This document shows, piece after piece, positions 7,498 through 17,355 of a stretch of 60,620 nucleotides of DNA. Origin of the DNA: Planctomycetia bacterium (GTDB lineage: Bacteria > Planctomycetota > Planctomycetia > Gemmatales > Gemmataceae); contig SXID01000259.1 of the NCBI GenBank assembly GCA_005772955.1, positions 1 through 60,620 of the forward strand. Reading direction: 5' to 3'. Position 1 is the stretch's first letter, and every line of letters starts with the position of its first letter. Position numbers and translations under genes: made by a program. The notes under the pieces were generated by a model. The model saw nothing but the letters and a program-made list of their open reading frames with translations, searched no databases and had not been told where the DNA came from.

Positions 7498-7879
7498 CCC
7501 ACGGCCACAAGCGCGCGCCTTGCACATTCAACGCCTTGCCATCTTTCGATTGGGCCGTGACCTCGGAGCAGATCTCGGCCGGGATCGGTCCCGAACGCAG
7601 CAGCGTGAGTGTGGCGTTGCAGGTGTTTCGAGACGCGATGAGTCGGGACCGGCCACTGGGTTTGAAAAAGGAGTTGCGAACTGCGGTGAAGGATACGTAC
7701 GAACGGCAAAGCCAGAAAGCGGCGTGGTATCGATCCATGTGCAAGGACAAACCTTCGGCGAGCAAACCGAAGGTTGTTGCGGCCACGGCTCAACAGAGAC
7801 GGAAATACCGACTCTTGATCGGCTAAAGGAAATCCCTCACGGCGTTGCCCGGAGGGGCGACCGTTAAACAATTCTTCAC
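7498..7879. other. Gene-free stretch between lpdA remnant and oxidoreductase
   Basis: No gene with a recognisable family is seen in these 380 bases. One plus-strand frame (7536-7826, 96 codons, ending in a Lys-rich segment) has an amino-acid make-up less like a shadow frame than most, but no clear ribosome site. The DNA is less GC-rich than the surrounding genes. Near the right end (7855-7876) lies a half copy of the palindrome seen after trpB. It may be the debris of a rearranged or imported segment. Confidence 0.4.
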
Positions 7880-9208
7880 TCACACCTCCCAGCCCTTACG
7901 GTAGTCGCGCTTCACCATCGCGTTCGCTTCCGGCAGGTCGGCGGTCATTTTCTCCACGTCCCAGGTAATCAACTTCCCCGGACCGACGCGGCTCGCCATC
8001 GTGCCCGTCAGCACGAACTCCGTGAACGGCCCCGCGTAGTCGAAACTCGAACTCGGCTCCGCGCCGCCCTTGCACGCCGCGATCAGATCGCCCTTCACGC
8101 CGCCCTTCGATCGCGTCAGCGTCTTCTCTGGGGCCGGGAACGCATCGTGATCCTTCTTGGGCAGCATGCGAGGGTTGCCGCCGTAGGTGTCGGTCGCCAT
8201 CACGCCCTTCGTGCCGATGTACACCGTGCCGCCGTCCACCTTCGCCTCGTGCTTCGCGAGCAACTCCGCGATTTCCTTCGGCCACTTGCTGTCGTAGCTG
8301 TTCACGGTCACGGCCGGCGTCTTCCCGCGTGGCCCGAACTTCCAGCGGAGGTGGTTGTTCTGCGCGAACTGCTCCTTGCTCCCGCCGGTCTGTGCGACGC
8401 ATTCGATGGTGAACGTCTTCGCCTCCGCCAACTTCAGCGCCCAGAACGTGCCGTCGAGAATGTGGCAGCCCATGTCGCCGAGCGTGCCGGTGCCGAACTC
8501 GGTCCAGTTCCGCCAGCCGAACGCGTGCAACCCGCCGTGGTAATCGCGAAGCCCCGCCGGGCCGAGCCATTCGTCCCAGTGAAGCCCTTCAGGCACCGGT
8601 TCGCCTTTCGGTCGGCCCTTGTCGCCGCCGAAGTTGCGCGTCATCAGGCTGTGCGTTTCGGTCACGTCACCGATCGCCCCGGCCCAGATGTACTCGCACA
8701 ACCGACGGTAGCCCTCGCCCGCGTGCCCCTGGTTGCCCATCGACGTGTGAACCTTGTTCTTCTTCGCTTCGGTCGTGAGCGTGCGGGCCTCGTAGATGCA
8801 CCACGTCAGCGGTTTCTCGCAGAACACGCTCTTGCCGGCGCGAATGGCGCGAATCGCGGCCGGCGCGTGGTGGTGATCCGGGGTCGCGATCAGCACCACG
8901 TCGATGTCCTTCGCGTGCTTATCGAACATCTTGCGGTAGTCGTGGAACACCGGCGGGTCTTTGACCTTGTCGCCGAGTTTCTTGATCGCCTCCGCGATCT
9001 TCGTGTCGTCAACGTCGCAGAGCGCGACGAGGCGTTCGCTCGCGGCGGTGCCGGGGTTGCCACCGCCCTGCCCGCCGCACCCGATGACCGCGATACCGAG
9101 TTTCTCGTTCGGTGCGCGAGCGGAAAGAATCATTGGCGCGCCGAACACCGGCAGCGCGGCGATAGCAGTCTGTTTGAGGAACGAGCGACGCGAAGATTTG
9201 CGGGCCAT
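7880..9208 (-). CDS. Gfo/Idh/MocA-family oxidoreductase, TAT-exported
   Basis: A 442-aa NAD(P)-dependent sugar or inositol dehydrogenase-like protein. It starts with a twin-arginine signal (SSRRSFLKQTAI), then has the Rossmann loop VIGCGGQGGG and the family's CEKPLT motif with the conserved lysine. TAT export folds the enzyme with its cofactor before secretion, which is the usual pattern for the many planctomycete Gfo/Idh copies. The substrate is unknown. It is a stand-alone gene on the minus strand. Confidence 0.92.
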   Translation of the reverse strand: MARKSSRRSFLKQTAIAALPVFGAPMILSARAPNEKLGIAVIGCGGQGGGNPGTAASERLVALCDVDDTKIAEAIKKLGDKVKDPPVFHDYRKMFDKHAKDIDVVLIATPDHHHAPAAIRAIRAGKSVFCEKPLTWCIYEARTLTTEAKKNKVHTSMGNQGHAGEGYRRLCEYIWAGAIGDVTETHSLMTRNFGGDKGRPKGEPVPEGLHWDEWLGPAGLRDYHGGLHAFGWRNWTEFGTGTLGDMGCHILDGTFWALKLAEAKTFTIECVAQTGGSKEQFAQNNHLRWKFGPRGKTPAVTVNSYDSKWPKEIAELLAKHEAKVDGGTVYIGTKGVMATDTYGGNPRMLPKKDHDAFPAPEKTLTRSKGGVKGDLIAACKGGAEPSSSFDYAGPFTEFVLTGTMASRVGPGKLITWDVEKMTADLPEANAMVKRDYRKGWEV

Positions 9209-9287
9209 ACAGCACCTGCGGAGGAGAGAAAAGGAAATAGGTGGAGGTTGAGGGTAACCCGGCGCGCGGGTGCGTGCAAGCGGCTCG

Positions 9288-9737
9288 TCAAGTCCGCATC
9301 GCCGCGGCGCGTCGCGTGAACGACTTCAGGTATTCGATTTGCTCCGATGTGATCGCGTGGGCCGGAATCGTGAGAACGGAGCCATCGAGGTGGAGCGCGG
9401 TCCAGGTGTCGCCGGACCGGAACACCTGGAACATGCCGCCGAGCGTGAGCTTTCGCCGCTCGCCGCCGGAAACGATTTCGAGATGCGTTTCGTCCACGAA
9501 CACTTCGACCCTGCGCCCGCCGCGAACGATCAGGTCGAAGAGGAACACGACCAGCCCGCGGTACACCAGAGGCGGAATCAGAAGCAAAAAGAGAAACCAT
9601 ACGGATGCGGTCGTCGCGAGGAACGCGGCCCCGACCATGAAGCCGAGCGACGCGGCAACGGCCGGCAGCCACGGCATGATCTCGACCGCGAGCCGTTGCC
9701 GGCGCGACAGGGTGTACGTGAGACGGAAAGGGGACAT
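9288..9737 (-). CDS. Two-helix membrane protein, YcxB-like
   Basis: A 149-aa protein with two adjacent membrane helices at about residues 22-65, followed by a soluble beta-rich domain of about 80 residues. The layout (short N-terminal strand, helical hairpin, C-terminal LTIPAHAITSEQ) resembles YcxB-like proteins, whose function is unknown. I chose the ATG at 9737; another lies four codons upstream. It follows the serine hydrolase by 22 bases on the same strand, so the two probably share a transcript. Confidence 0.68.
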   Translation of the reverse strand: MSPFRLTYTLSRRQRLAVEIMPWLPAVAASLGFMVGAAFLATTASVWFLFLLLIPPLVYRGLVVFLFDLIVRGGRRVEVFVDETHLEIVSGGERRKLTLGGMFQVFRSGDTWTALHLDGSVLTIPAHAITSEQIEYLKSFTRRAAAMRT

Positions 9738-9759
9738 GTGAAAGCCCACGCCGGACCGG

Positions 9760-10881
9760 TCACTTGTTCTCGAACTGGTCCCGGTAGTACTGGCTCAGCA
9801 CCTTCTCGGCCTCAGCGACCGCCTTACGGCCCTCGTCACCACCCAAGTTAGTGGCTGCCAGGACGGCGACGTTCTGCTTCGGCCGGATGCGGATGCGTGC
9901 GTACCAAAGCGTGTTGCTGCCGTCGTGGGCGAGGTTCCCATCCTGACCGACAATCCATCCCCCGGAGTACCCGAAGCCCTTCGTCGGAGTGTGCAACTGT
10001 GTGAACGACTCGGGCTTGAGCAACTTCCCCTTTCCCTGCGATCCCTGCAAGTGAAGGGCGGCGAACTTTGCCCAGTCGGTCAACGAGGCGTGAACCGTTC
10101 CGGCTGGACCCAGGACCGGTGCGTTATCGCCCTGTGACGGGTCGAGCTTATCCGCAACGAACTTGTGCCCCCACGGCTGGTCGAGTCCGCCCTTCTTGCC
10201 CGGCGCGCCGAAACCCGCGTGAGCCATCCCCAACGGCTTGAACAGCGTGGTCGTCATCAACTCCTCCCACGGCGCGCCCGCGGCTTCCTCGGCCATCGCG
10301 CCCGCGACGACGAACGACGCGTTGGAGTAGACGTATTTCGTCCCCGGCTTGTCGACCGGAGCATCCTTCAGGATGACCGGCAGCAGCGCCATTCGCTGCG
10401 CGCGGGTTGGCTGGTTGCGTGGTCCGCTCCACCAGTCCACGTTCGGCACCACCCCGCCCTCGTGGGCGAGCAACTGCGCGACGGTCACGTCGAGGTAGTC
10501 GGCGTGGATCTTGCCTTTCAGGCCAGGCAGCACCTGCCCGATGGTGGACGTCCACTTGAGCTTCTTCTTCTCGACGAGCAAGGCGATGACGGTGGCCGTC
10601 ATCGCCTTCGTGTCGGAACCGAGGTGGATCAGATCGTCCGCGGTGACCGGCTCTTTCTGGTCGGCTTTGCGAACCCCGACCGCGGCCAAAGTCACGACGT
10701 TCTCGCCCTCAATGATGGCCCCGAACACGGCGGGAACCTTGTGCGCGTCGCGGACCGCGGCAAGCTTCTCCGCGAGTTTGGCGTCTGCTTTCGGCTGCGC
10801 CGAAAGTGGCCACGCACGGACGGTGAGGGCCGCGAGCACCGCGGCGATGGAGAGCAAGTGCCGCGCGCGCAACGGGAGCAT
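9760..10881 (-). CDS. Serine hydrolase, class C beta-lactamase/esterase fold
   Basis: A 373-aa exported hydrolase of the penicillin-binding-protein/AmpC-like fold. The active-site SxxK is S89-D-T-K92, the YxN motif is Y185-S-N187, and the third motif appears as HDGSN at about 319-323 in place of KTG. That variant is common in esterases and D-aminopeptidase-like members, so beta-lactam hydrolysis should not be assumed. It has an N-terminal signal peptide of about 28 residues and a downstream membrane protein in the same direction. Confidence 0.88.
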   Translation of the reverse strand: MLPLRARHLLSIAAVLAALTVRAWPLSAQPKADAKLAEKLAAVRDAHKVPAVFGAIIEGENVVTLAAVGVRKADQKEPVTADDLIHLGSDTKAMTATVIALLVEKKKLKWTSTIGQVLPGLKGKIHADYLDVTVAQLLAHEGGVVPNVDWWSGPRNQPTRAQRMALLPVILKDAPVDKPGTKYVYSNASFVVAGAMAEEAAGAPWEELMTTTLFKPLGMAHAGFGAPGKKGGLDQPWGHKFVADKLDPSQGDNAPVLGPAGTVHASLTDWAKFAALHLQGSQGKGKLLKPESFTQLHTPTKGFGYSGGWIVGQDGNLAHDGSNTLWYARIRIRPKQNVAVLAATNLGGDEGRKAVAEAEKVLSQYYRDQFENK

Positions 10882-10936
10882 GGCAGAGCCTCGGGTTTCT
10901 GAAACCGTTTGCCAGGATACCGATGGTCCAACCGCG

Positions 10937-12892
10937 TCAAGCGGTCGGCTCTTCGAGGTACGTGTACCCCTCCAGGCCGTTCTCGTAGAAGCGAAGGAAC
11001 TGCCGTGCTTCCGCCCCGGTGATGCGCCCGTGCTTCACCGCTTTCTCCACGTCCTTCCGCATCCGGTCCGTTAACTTCTCCGCGCTGTACTGCACGTAGT
11101 TCAACACCTCAGTCACGGTGTCGCCCTTCACCACCGAGTCGATGCTCGCCGTGCCATCGTCGGCCAGCGATACGTGGACCGCGTTCGTGTCCCCGAACAG
11201 GTTGTGGAGGTCGCCCAGAATCTCCTGGTACGCGCCCAGCAAGAACGCGCCAAGGTAGTACGGCTCGTCGGTGATGTGTGGGTGCAGTTCTAACGTGTTG
11301 CGCACGTCTCGCAGGTCGATGAACTGATCAACTTTGCCGTCCGAGTCGCACGTGATGTCGCCCAGCACCCCGCGACGGGTCGGGGCTTCCGTTAATCGGT
11401 GAATCGGCATGATCGGGAACAACTGCTTGATCGCCCACGAGTCGGGCATGCTCTGGAACACCGAGAAGTTGCAGAAGTAGGTGTCCGAAAGCATGTTGTC
11501 CAAACCGTTCAGTTCCTCCGGCACGTAGTCGAGGTCGCGGACGATGCGCTGCAACTTGCGGCCAAACGCCCAGTAGAGTCGCTCCGCCAGTGCGCGAAGC
11601 TCAATCGTGAGGTGGCCCAAGCTAAAGAGCGAAAGCGTCTTCTCCATCTGATCCACGGCGTCGTGGTAGTATTCCAGGAAGTTCTTCTTGTTCAGATCCT
11701 TGAAGTTGGAGTACAGGTCGAGGATCGGTTCCGGGGCGTCTTCGGGCAACGACTCCGGCGCGGTGCATTTGTCGAAGTCGGACGTTCCCAGCACGTCGAA
11801 CACGAGTACCGAGTGGTATGCGACCACCGCCCGGCCGCTCTCGGAGATGATCGCGGGGTGCGGCACACCGGCTTCGTCGCACACGCTCTTGATTCGGTAC
11901 ACCACGTCGTTCGCGTACTCTTGAAGCGTGTAGTTCGTGCTGCTCTCGAACGCGGTCTGCGAGCCGTCGTAGTCGATGCCCAGACCGCCACCCACGTCGA
12001 TGTACTTCAACCCCGCACCCAGGCGATAAAGCTCGACGTACACGCGGGCCGCTTCCGAGAGCGCGTCCTTCACCTTGCGGATGTCCGACACCTGCGAACC
12101 CATGTGAAAGTGCGTCATCTGAAAGCAGTCGCCCAGATCCTTGCTCTTGAGGTATTCGTAAGCCTCCAGCACTTCGGTGAGCGTGAGGCCGAACTTGGAG
12201 CGGTAGCCGGCGGAGCCGCGCCAGCGCCCGCTACCGCGCGACGCAAGCTTCACCCGCACGCCAATCGGCTGACGCACGCCCAGCTCTTCCATGTACTTCA
12301 CGAGCAGTTCGAGTTCCGTGAATTTCTCGACCACGGGGATGATGTTCTTGCCGATCTTGCGCGCCATCACCACCATTCGGATGAACTCGTCGTCCTTGAA
12401 CCCGTTGCAGATGATGGGCGTGTCCAGGCCGTTGGTGAGCGCCAGCACCGCGAGAAGTTCCGGTTTGCTCCCGGCTTCCAGGCCGAAGTTGTGACCCTTG
12501 CCGAAGTTCAGCACCTCCTCGACGACGTGCCGCTGTTGGTTCACCTTGATTGGGTACACGCAGTGGTAGTCACCGGTGTAGCCGTATTCGGTGCGCGACT
12601 TCTCGAACGCGTTGGCGATCTCGCCAATGCGGTGTTGGAGGATGTCCGTGAAGCGGAGCAGAATTGGCGGCTGGATGCCGCGTGTGTGGATCTGATCGAC
12701 GAGGTCTTTGAGGTCGATGCTGCGCTCGGGATCCTTGTCTGGATGAACGGTGACGTGCCCGCTCTTGTTGATCCCGAAGTACCCCTTACCCCAGTTCTTG
12801 ATGCCGTAGGTCTCGAACGCGTCGTGGAGTTTCCAGACTGGGTTGATGTCGGATGCGTCGGGGCCGCGACGGTCGGGGGGCTTGGCCATCAA
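10937..12892 (-). CDS. speA: Biosynthetic arginine decarboxylase
   Basis: SpeA makes agmatine from arginine, the first step of one route to putrescine and spermidine. The 651-aa length fits the family (E. coli 658). The PLP lysine is K116 in YPIKVNQQRHVVEE. The substrate-side regions FGLEAGSKPEL and IDVGGGLGIDYDGS are present, as is a C-terminal segment typical of the large alanine-racemase-fold decarboxylases. Two ATGs (12892 and 12889) are adjacent. No agmatinase or agmatine deiminase gene is seen nearby. Confidence 0.96.
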   Translation of the reverse strand: MMAKPPDRRGPDASDINPVWKLHDAFETYGIKNWGKGYFGINKSGHVTVHPDKDPERSIDLKDLVDQIHTRGIQPPILLRFTDILQHRIGEIANAFEKSRTEYGYTGDYHCVYPIKVNQQRHVVEEVLNFGKGHNFGLEAGSKPELLAVLALTNGLDTPIICNGFKDDEFIRMVVMARKIGKNIIPVVEKFTELELLVKYMEELGVRQPIGVRVKLASRGSGRWRGSAGYRSKFGLTLTEVLEAYEYLKSKDLGDCFQMTHFHMGSQVSDIRKVKDALSEAARVYVELYRLGAGLKYIDVGGGLGIDYDGSQTAFESSTNYTLQEYANDVVYRIKSVCDEAGVPHPAIISESGRAVVAYHSVLVFDVLGTSDFDKCTAPESLPEDAPEPILDLYSNFKDLNKKNFLEYYHDAVDQMEKTLSLFSLGHLTIELRALAERLYWAFGRKLQRIVRDLDYVPEELNGLDNMLSDTYFCNFSVFQSMPDSWAIKQLFPIMPIHRLTEAPTRRGVLGDITCDSDGKVDQFIDLRDVRNTLELHPHITDEPYYLGAFLLGAYQEILGDLHNLFGDTNAVHVSLADDGTASIDSVVKGDTVTEVLNYVQYSAEKLTDRMRKDVEKAVKHGRITGAEARQFLRFYENGLEGYTYLEEPTA

Positions 12893-12990
12893 AGTGAGCC
12901 TTTCCCGCGTTCGCGGGCACGAGGGAACGAAACAATTATTCCATCATACGTTGGGCCGCGCGCTGTGCAACGCGGATCGTGAAATGCTCA

Positions 12991-13008
12991 CGGGGGCTTA
13001 AGCCCCCG
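12991..13008. repeat. 18-bp perfect palindrome
   Basis: CGGGGGCTTAAGCCCCCG is self-complementary. A related, slightly longer palindrome (GGGGC, spacer, GCCCCC) is found at 59011-59039. Both are intergenic and lie just upstream of a minus-strand gene. Confidence 0.6.
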
Positions 13009-13048
13009 CGTCCACCCAATCTGTTTTCCTGGCGCCAAGCGCCGGGCG

Positions 13049-13492
13049 CTATTTCAGATCGAACGGTTCGAGTTGGTTCTCACCTGGTTTGACCGTGACG
13101 ACGATCTTGGAGGCGTCCTTGTCCGAGTAGGCGCTGTTTAGTCGGTCTTGCGTTTCGGGTGGTCCCGTCGAGATCACGCCCTTCTTGGCGGGCACCGTTT
13201 CGGAGCAGATGATCGTGACGAGGTACTCGCCCGTTGGCGCTCCTCCCTTGGTCCCGGTCGTCAGGGCAAACGTGCCGTCTGCCTCGGTGAACCCGGTCGA
13301 AGGGATCGTGTTCACGTCCACCTTCCCCTTTGAGTGGAACGTAACCAGCGCGCCGGCGAGTGGTTGGCCCTTGTGAACAACTTTGCCGCGCACGGGGTTG
13401 AGCGCCTTGGGCGGGGAACACGAGAGGTTGATCATGCTCGTGAGCGCAAGGAGCGACCCGATCCCGAGCAAGCGAAAGCGGAGACAGTGCAT
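13049..13492 (-). CDS. Lipoprotein with transthyretin-like domain
   Basis: A 147-aa lipoprotein with a hydrophobic N-terminus and a lipobox-like NLSCS, followed by a beta-sandwich that reads like the carboxypeptidase-regulatory (transthyretin-like) fold: VRGKVVHKGQPLAGALVTF and then ADGTFALTT. Planctomycetes very often encode this lipoprotein directly after a DUF1559 pseudopilin, as here, and the pair is presumed to work together at the cell surface. The ATG at 13492 is preferred over a TTG at 13525. Confidence 0.8.
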   Translation of the reverse strand: MHCLRFRLLGIGSLLALTSMINLSCSPPKALNPVRGKVVHKGQPLAGALVTFHSKGKVDVNTIPSTGFTEADGTFALTTGTKGGAPTGEYLVTIICSETVPAKKGVISTGPPETQDRLNSAYSDKDASKIVVTVKPGENQLEPFDLK

Positions 13493-13572
13493 GATCGACT
13501 CACGAGCGCGAGTGAGGTTCGCCAAAAGAACGGAACCGGTTCACGTAAACCGGTCCCCTGCGACTTGTGTAC

Positions 13573-14634
13573 TCAGTTGTCCACGACAACCTCGCCACCG
13601 TTCCGGCTGGCGAGCGCCGCGATGATGCCAGGCGCCGTCGCGTCCTTCAGGAACAGCACGGAGCCATCGCCGCGGAGCGTCATGACACCGCTTGTGTGGA
13701 AGGAGTACATCTGGTTCACGTTGGCGACATTGATGGCGTTGCAGCCGCTGTCCGGCGTGAGACTCGTCCCGTTGGTGCCGCGGATGAAAATCGCCGTGTT
13801 GTAGTCGGCCCACGCACTGTTAAGCGTCCACCCCGCCTGATTGACTGCGTTGGGCGTGACCGGCGTCCGGCCAAGGTAGACCTGATGCCGCCCGGCGTCC
13901 TCGGCGAACGCGACCGTGTTCGACAGGCCATCCGTCACGTCGGTTAGCTTGATCCTCCCGGCCGTCAGCATCCCGTTCGCCATCGTGCCCTTGATCCCGA
14001 ACATGCCGCCGTTGTCACTCCCAACGCTGGAACTTGTGGAAGGGGCTGCGGGGCTTGTCGTCGCGCACGCATTGCGGAAGTTGTTGTGGTAACCGCGCAC
14101 TGCGGCGTAGTCCGTTGGGCCGAGGAGGACGCCTCCGTTCGGAAGCCCCTGTGAAGCGAAATACGGTCCGTAGTCGGGCGTTCGGAGCGGGGCCGATGGG
14201 CACTCGAAGGTCTTCACACGCGACGACCCAGAGGGGTTGCTGCCCGTGGGGGACGGCAGGTTGCGCAAATCGATCACCGACAGGTCGGTCTTGGTTCCCG
14301 TGGTGCCCTGGACAAGGTTCCCTTGCTCGACGTTCGGCAGGAGCAGGGTCAAAGGCGAGTGACCCTGAGTTTGAGCGCCCAACGCGTTGCCCGTCGGGGC
14401 CGGGTTGAAGTCGTACGCCCACGGCGGGATGTTGCCCGTCTGGTCGTGGTAACCATGCAACGCCAACCCAATTTGCTTCAGGTTGTTGGAGCATTTCATG
14501 CGTGAGGCCGCCTCGCGCACCTTTTGCACGGCTGGTAGCAAAAGCCCAATCAGGATCGCAATAATGGCGATCACGACCAGTAACTCAATAAGCGTAAACC
14601 CGGCGCGAATCGTACGAAAGCGGATGATGGACAT
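13573..14634 (-). CDS. DUF1559 pseudopilin-like protein
   Basis: A 353-aa surface protein with an N-terminal prepilin cleavage/methylation motif ([19 protein letters not shown]) that would be processed by a type IV prepilin peptidase. A DUF1559 body follows ([17 protein letters not shown] and [13 protein letters not shown]), and the C-terminus has the H-X9-DG signature: His, then [10 protein letters not shown]. These proteins are massively expanded in planctomycetes; their assembly and role are unproven. The ATG at 14634 puts the cleavage site near residue 11, as expected. A lipoprotein gene follows 80 bases downstream. Confidence 0.92.
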   Translation of the reverse strand: MSIIRFRTIRAGFTLIELLVVIAIIAILIGLLLPAVQKVREAASRMKCSNNLKQIGLALHGYHDQTGNIPPWAYDFNPAPTGNALGAQTQGHSPLTLLLPNVEQGNLVQGTTGTKTDLSVIDLRNLPSPTGSNPSGSSRVKTFECPSAPLRTPDYGPYFASQGLPNGGVLLGPTDYAAVRGYHNNFRNACATTSPAAPSTSSSVGSDNGGMFGIKGTMANGMLTAGRIKLTDVTDGLSNTVAFAEDAGRHQVYLGRTPVTPNAVNQAGWTLNSAWADYNTAIFIRGTNGTSLTPDSGCNAINVANVNQMYSFHTSGVMTLRGDGSVLFLKDATAPGIIAALASRNGGEVVVDN

Positions 14635-14784
14635 GGGAAACCCTAATGAGGAGAGTTTTAGGGCATACAAAGACGAGTTTTGGCGATTCACGGGAAGATG
14701 TCAACGAAAATCGTCTCAGCGTCTCGGCGTCTCGCGGGAAAACAGTCACGCACAGCTCATACGCCCTTGATCGACCCGTGTGGC

Positions 14785-17103
14785 TCACTCGCCGGCGTCG
14801 CGGAAGACGCGGTCGAACTGCGAGGCAACTCGGAGAAAGACGTCCAACAAACTGGGGTCGAAGTGGCCGGGCGAACCGTCGGTCATCGTTAGCACGGTGG
14901 TGTGGTGCGATAGCCCCGGCTTGTACACGCGCCGGCTCCGCAAGGCGTCGTACACGTCAGCAATCGCAACCAGGCGAGCGACGAGGGGGATGCCCTCGCC
15001 GGCGAGCCGGTCCGGGTAGCCGGTGCCGTCCCATCGCTCGTGGTGGCTCCTCGCGATGTCGATGGCGACGTGCAAAAAACCGGTTGCGAACGGGTGCTGC
15101 CGCGCGACTTCGTGCAACGTGTCCGCGCCGATGCTGGTGTGCGACTGCATCAGAATCCGCTCGCCCGGCTCGAACGGGCCGGGCTTGTTCAGGATGTGGT
15201 CGGGCAGTGCGGCCTTGCCAATGTCGTGCAACGGCGACGCGTCTTCCAGTACGCGGATGAAGTTCGCGTCGATGGTCGTGGTGTACGCAGGCACCGTTGC
15301 GGCGGCCTCCGCGAGTACGCGACAGTACCGCTGCAACCGGAGTAGGTGCTTGCCGGTCTCCGCAGACCGGTGTTCCACCAGTTTCGCGAGCGCGAGCACC
15401 AGTCCATTGCGGGCGCGGATCAGTTCGCTATCGCGGGCTTCCACCGCCTGTTCCAGTTCCGCGTTCACGGTGAGTAGTTTGCGGTTGAGTACGTCGGATC
15501 GGTCCTGCGATTCCTTCAGTCGGAGCGCGGTTTTTACCCGCGCGCGCAGTTGAATCACGCTGAACGGTTTGGTGAGGAAGTCGTCCGCCCCCGCGAGCAT
15601 GAGGCGGGATAGTTCGTCGCCGCTCGCGGCGCCCGAGAACATGACGACCTTGAGGTTCTGCATCGGCGGGCGCTGGCGCAACTGCCGGAGTACCTCTTCG
15701 CCGCTGAAACCGGGCAGGTCTACATCGAGCAGTACGAGATCGTAAGCGTGCGAGCCAGCCAGCGCGACGGCATCCGGCCCGTTGCCCACGTCATCGCATT
15801 CCAGCCCCTCGGCCCCGAGTGCGACGCGGCACAGCCGACGGATGTCCTGCTGGTCATCCACAATGAGCACACGTCCAGGTGATGTGTGTGTGGTCAGCGG
15901 CAGTCCGACCTGCGACGCGGACGGGAAGGAAGGCGCGGCGGCCGCGGTCAGCCCGATGGCGTGTGGCGAGAGAAACGAAACCAGCGCCCGCATCACGGCC
16001 TCAGCGGTTGCGTACCTCTGCTCTGGGTCAGCGGCCATCATTTTGCTGAGAACCGCGTCCAGGTCCGCGGGCACTGTTGCGCGAAGTGCGCGGGCGCTCG
16101 GCGGCGGGCCGAACGGGGCCATCGCGTCGGCGAACGGCGCCTGCCCCGTGAGCGCATAAAACAGCGTGCAGCCAAGACCAAACACATCGGCGCGCGAGTC
16201 AACCGTGTGGGCGTTGCGTGCCTGCTCCGGGGCCATATACCCAACGGTGCCGAGCTGCGCCCCGGTGCGAGTGATCCGTTCTTCGCCCGGTAGCCGCGTC
16301 AAACCGAAGTCGAGCAACTTCGCCGTCCCGTCAGGCATCACCAGCACGTTACTCGGCTTGATGTCGCGGTGAATCAGCCCGAGCCGGTGCGCCTCAATGA
16401 GCGCGTCCGCGATCTGGTGTCCGATCTGACACGCGAACTCGACCGACAGTGGCACCGCTGCCGCAGCACGTTCCAGGTCCACACCTGGAAGGTATTCCAT
16501 CACAAAATAGGGCAGGGGCGGTGAGTCGGGACCGCGTGTCGGTTCCTCGCCCGCGTCGATGGCCGCGACGATGTTCGGATGCTTCAACCGCCCGACGGCA
16601 CGCGATTCGAGGAAGAACCGCGCGAGCGTGCGTGGGTTGATCTCCGGTGAAGGCTGGAGCACCTTCACCGCGACGGTGGTGCGCAACTGTCGGTGTTCGG
16701 CGCGATACATGACCCCCATGCTGCCGGTGCCGATGAGATCGAGCAGTCGGTAGTTGCCCAGCACCAAGCCGTGCAACTGCCCAGTGAGCACGCGCGTCGC
16801 CTGGAACTCAGTGAGCAAGTTGGTGCGGATGAGAGCGGCGAGAAGGGTGTCGTCGGTCGAAGTGCGGTCCACCGACTGTCGGTCGTCGGTCTTGAGACCG
16901 TCGTAGTCCTCAGTCGAAATGACACCGCTGGCGAGCAGGCGGCGCAAGAGAAGCGGGGGTCTGGCTTCCGGCGGGGACGCGCCCGGAGCAACGGCAAGTT
17001 GAGGGAGATGTGCGGAAGTACCCACGGCGGACGAACTCCTGGGGAGCCGACCGGCGATCCGTCGCAGGGGCGATCCGTTCTCGCGCTCCACGTACCGCAC
17101 CAC
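14785..17103 (-). CDS. Ser/Thr kinase - receiver - HD-GYP fusion protein
   Basis: A 772-aa three-part signalling protein. The kinase domain (about 118-375) has the P-loop GTGSMG (125-130), ATP lysine K147, HRD 245-247, DFG at 265 and APE 291-293, so it looks active. The receiver domain (about 410-525) has acidic D416/D417, phospho-acceptor D460 and K512. The HD-GYP domain (about 560-765) has H626-D627, HHE 687-689 and GYP 695-697, so it looks like a c-di-GMP phosphodiesterase. There is no membrane segment. The fusion would link phosphorylation by a eukaryote-type kinase to c-di-GMP breakdown in one polypeptide. The start is a GTG at 17103 and could be slightly downstream. Confidence 0.93.
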   Translation of the reverse strand: MVRYVERENGSPLRRIAGRLPRSSSAVGTSAHLPQLAVAPGASPPEARPPLLLRRLLASGVISTEDYDGLKTDDRQSVDRTSTDDTLLAALIRTNLLTEFQATRVLTGQLHGLVLGNYRLLDLIGTGSMGVMYRAEHRQLRTTVAVKVLQPSPEINPRTLARFFLESRAVGRLKHPNIVAAIDAGEEPTRGPDSPPLPYFVMEYLPGVDLERAAAAVPLSVEFACQIGHQIADALIEAHRLGLIHRDIKPSNVLVMPDGTAKLLDFGLTRLPGEERITRTGAQLGTVGYMAPEQARNAHTVDSRADVFGLGCTLFYALTGQAPFADAMAPFGPPPSARALRATVPADLDAVLSKMMAADPEQRYATAEAVMRALVSFLSPHAIGLTAAAAPSFPSASQVGLPLTTHTSPGRVLIVDDQQDIRRLCRVALGAEGLECDDVGNGPDAVALAGSHAYDLVLLDVDLPGFSGEEVLRQLRQRPPMQNLKVVMFSGAASGDELSRLMLAGADDFLTKPFSVIQLRARVKTALRLKESQDRSDVLNRKLLTVNAELEQAVEARDSELIRARNGLVLALAKLVEHRSAETGKHLLRLQRYCRVLAEAAATVPAYTTTIDANFIRVLEDASPLHDIGKAALPDHILNKPGPFEPGERILMQSHTSIGADTLHEVARQHPFATGFLHVAIDIARSHHERWDGTGYPDRLAGEGIPLVARLVAIADVYDALRSRRVYKPGLSHHTTVLTMTDGSPGHFDPSLLDVFLRVASQFDRVFRDAGE

Positions 17104-17262
17104 CTGTGAAGGTGAGGGGGTATGAGAGCGCCTTGGGTGCCGTTATTATACGTTGTTAACTGAAGTTTATCCGAATAACAGGCCGACTCGGCAAGAGCCG
17201 ATAACCCCACCCGAGAAGCGACTGGTTTTCGCGATCCAGCGCAGAATGCGCGCCTCGCCAAG

Positions 17263-17348
17263 AAGTTCCACGTTCCAGAGTTTCAAGTTGAAAACCCCAA
17301 AGTCTACCGAAGGGTGTTGTTCCTGTTCGCAACTTGAAACGTGGAACT
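17263..17348. repeat. Interrupted inverted repeat downstream of the DUF4058 gene
   Basis: A segment at about 17267-17291 (TTCCACGTT, spacer, TTCAAGTTG) is matched by its complement CAACTTGAAACGTGGAA at about 17330-17346. It is a long hairpin with a 6-base bulge, just past the stop of the minus-strand DUF4058 gene and before the kinase gene. It may be a 3'-end structure. Confidence 0.5.
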
Positions 17349-17355
17349 CTCCGCG

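Noticed and set aside
8147-9319. Long plus-strand frame opposite the Gfo/Idh gene
   Set aside because: Shadow of the oxidoreductase; no motifs or ribosome site.
9760-10881. Calling the serine hydrolase a beta-lactamase resistance gene
   Set aside because: The KTG motif is replaced by HDG; esterase or peptidase activity is equally likely.
11399-12982. Long plus-strand frame opposite speA
   Set aside because: It is antisense to a clear arginine decarboxylase, has His/Val/Leu-rich shadow composition and no family motifs.
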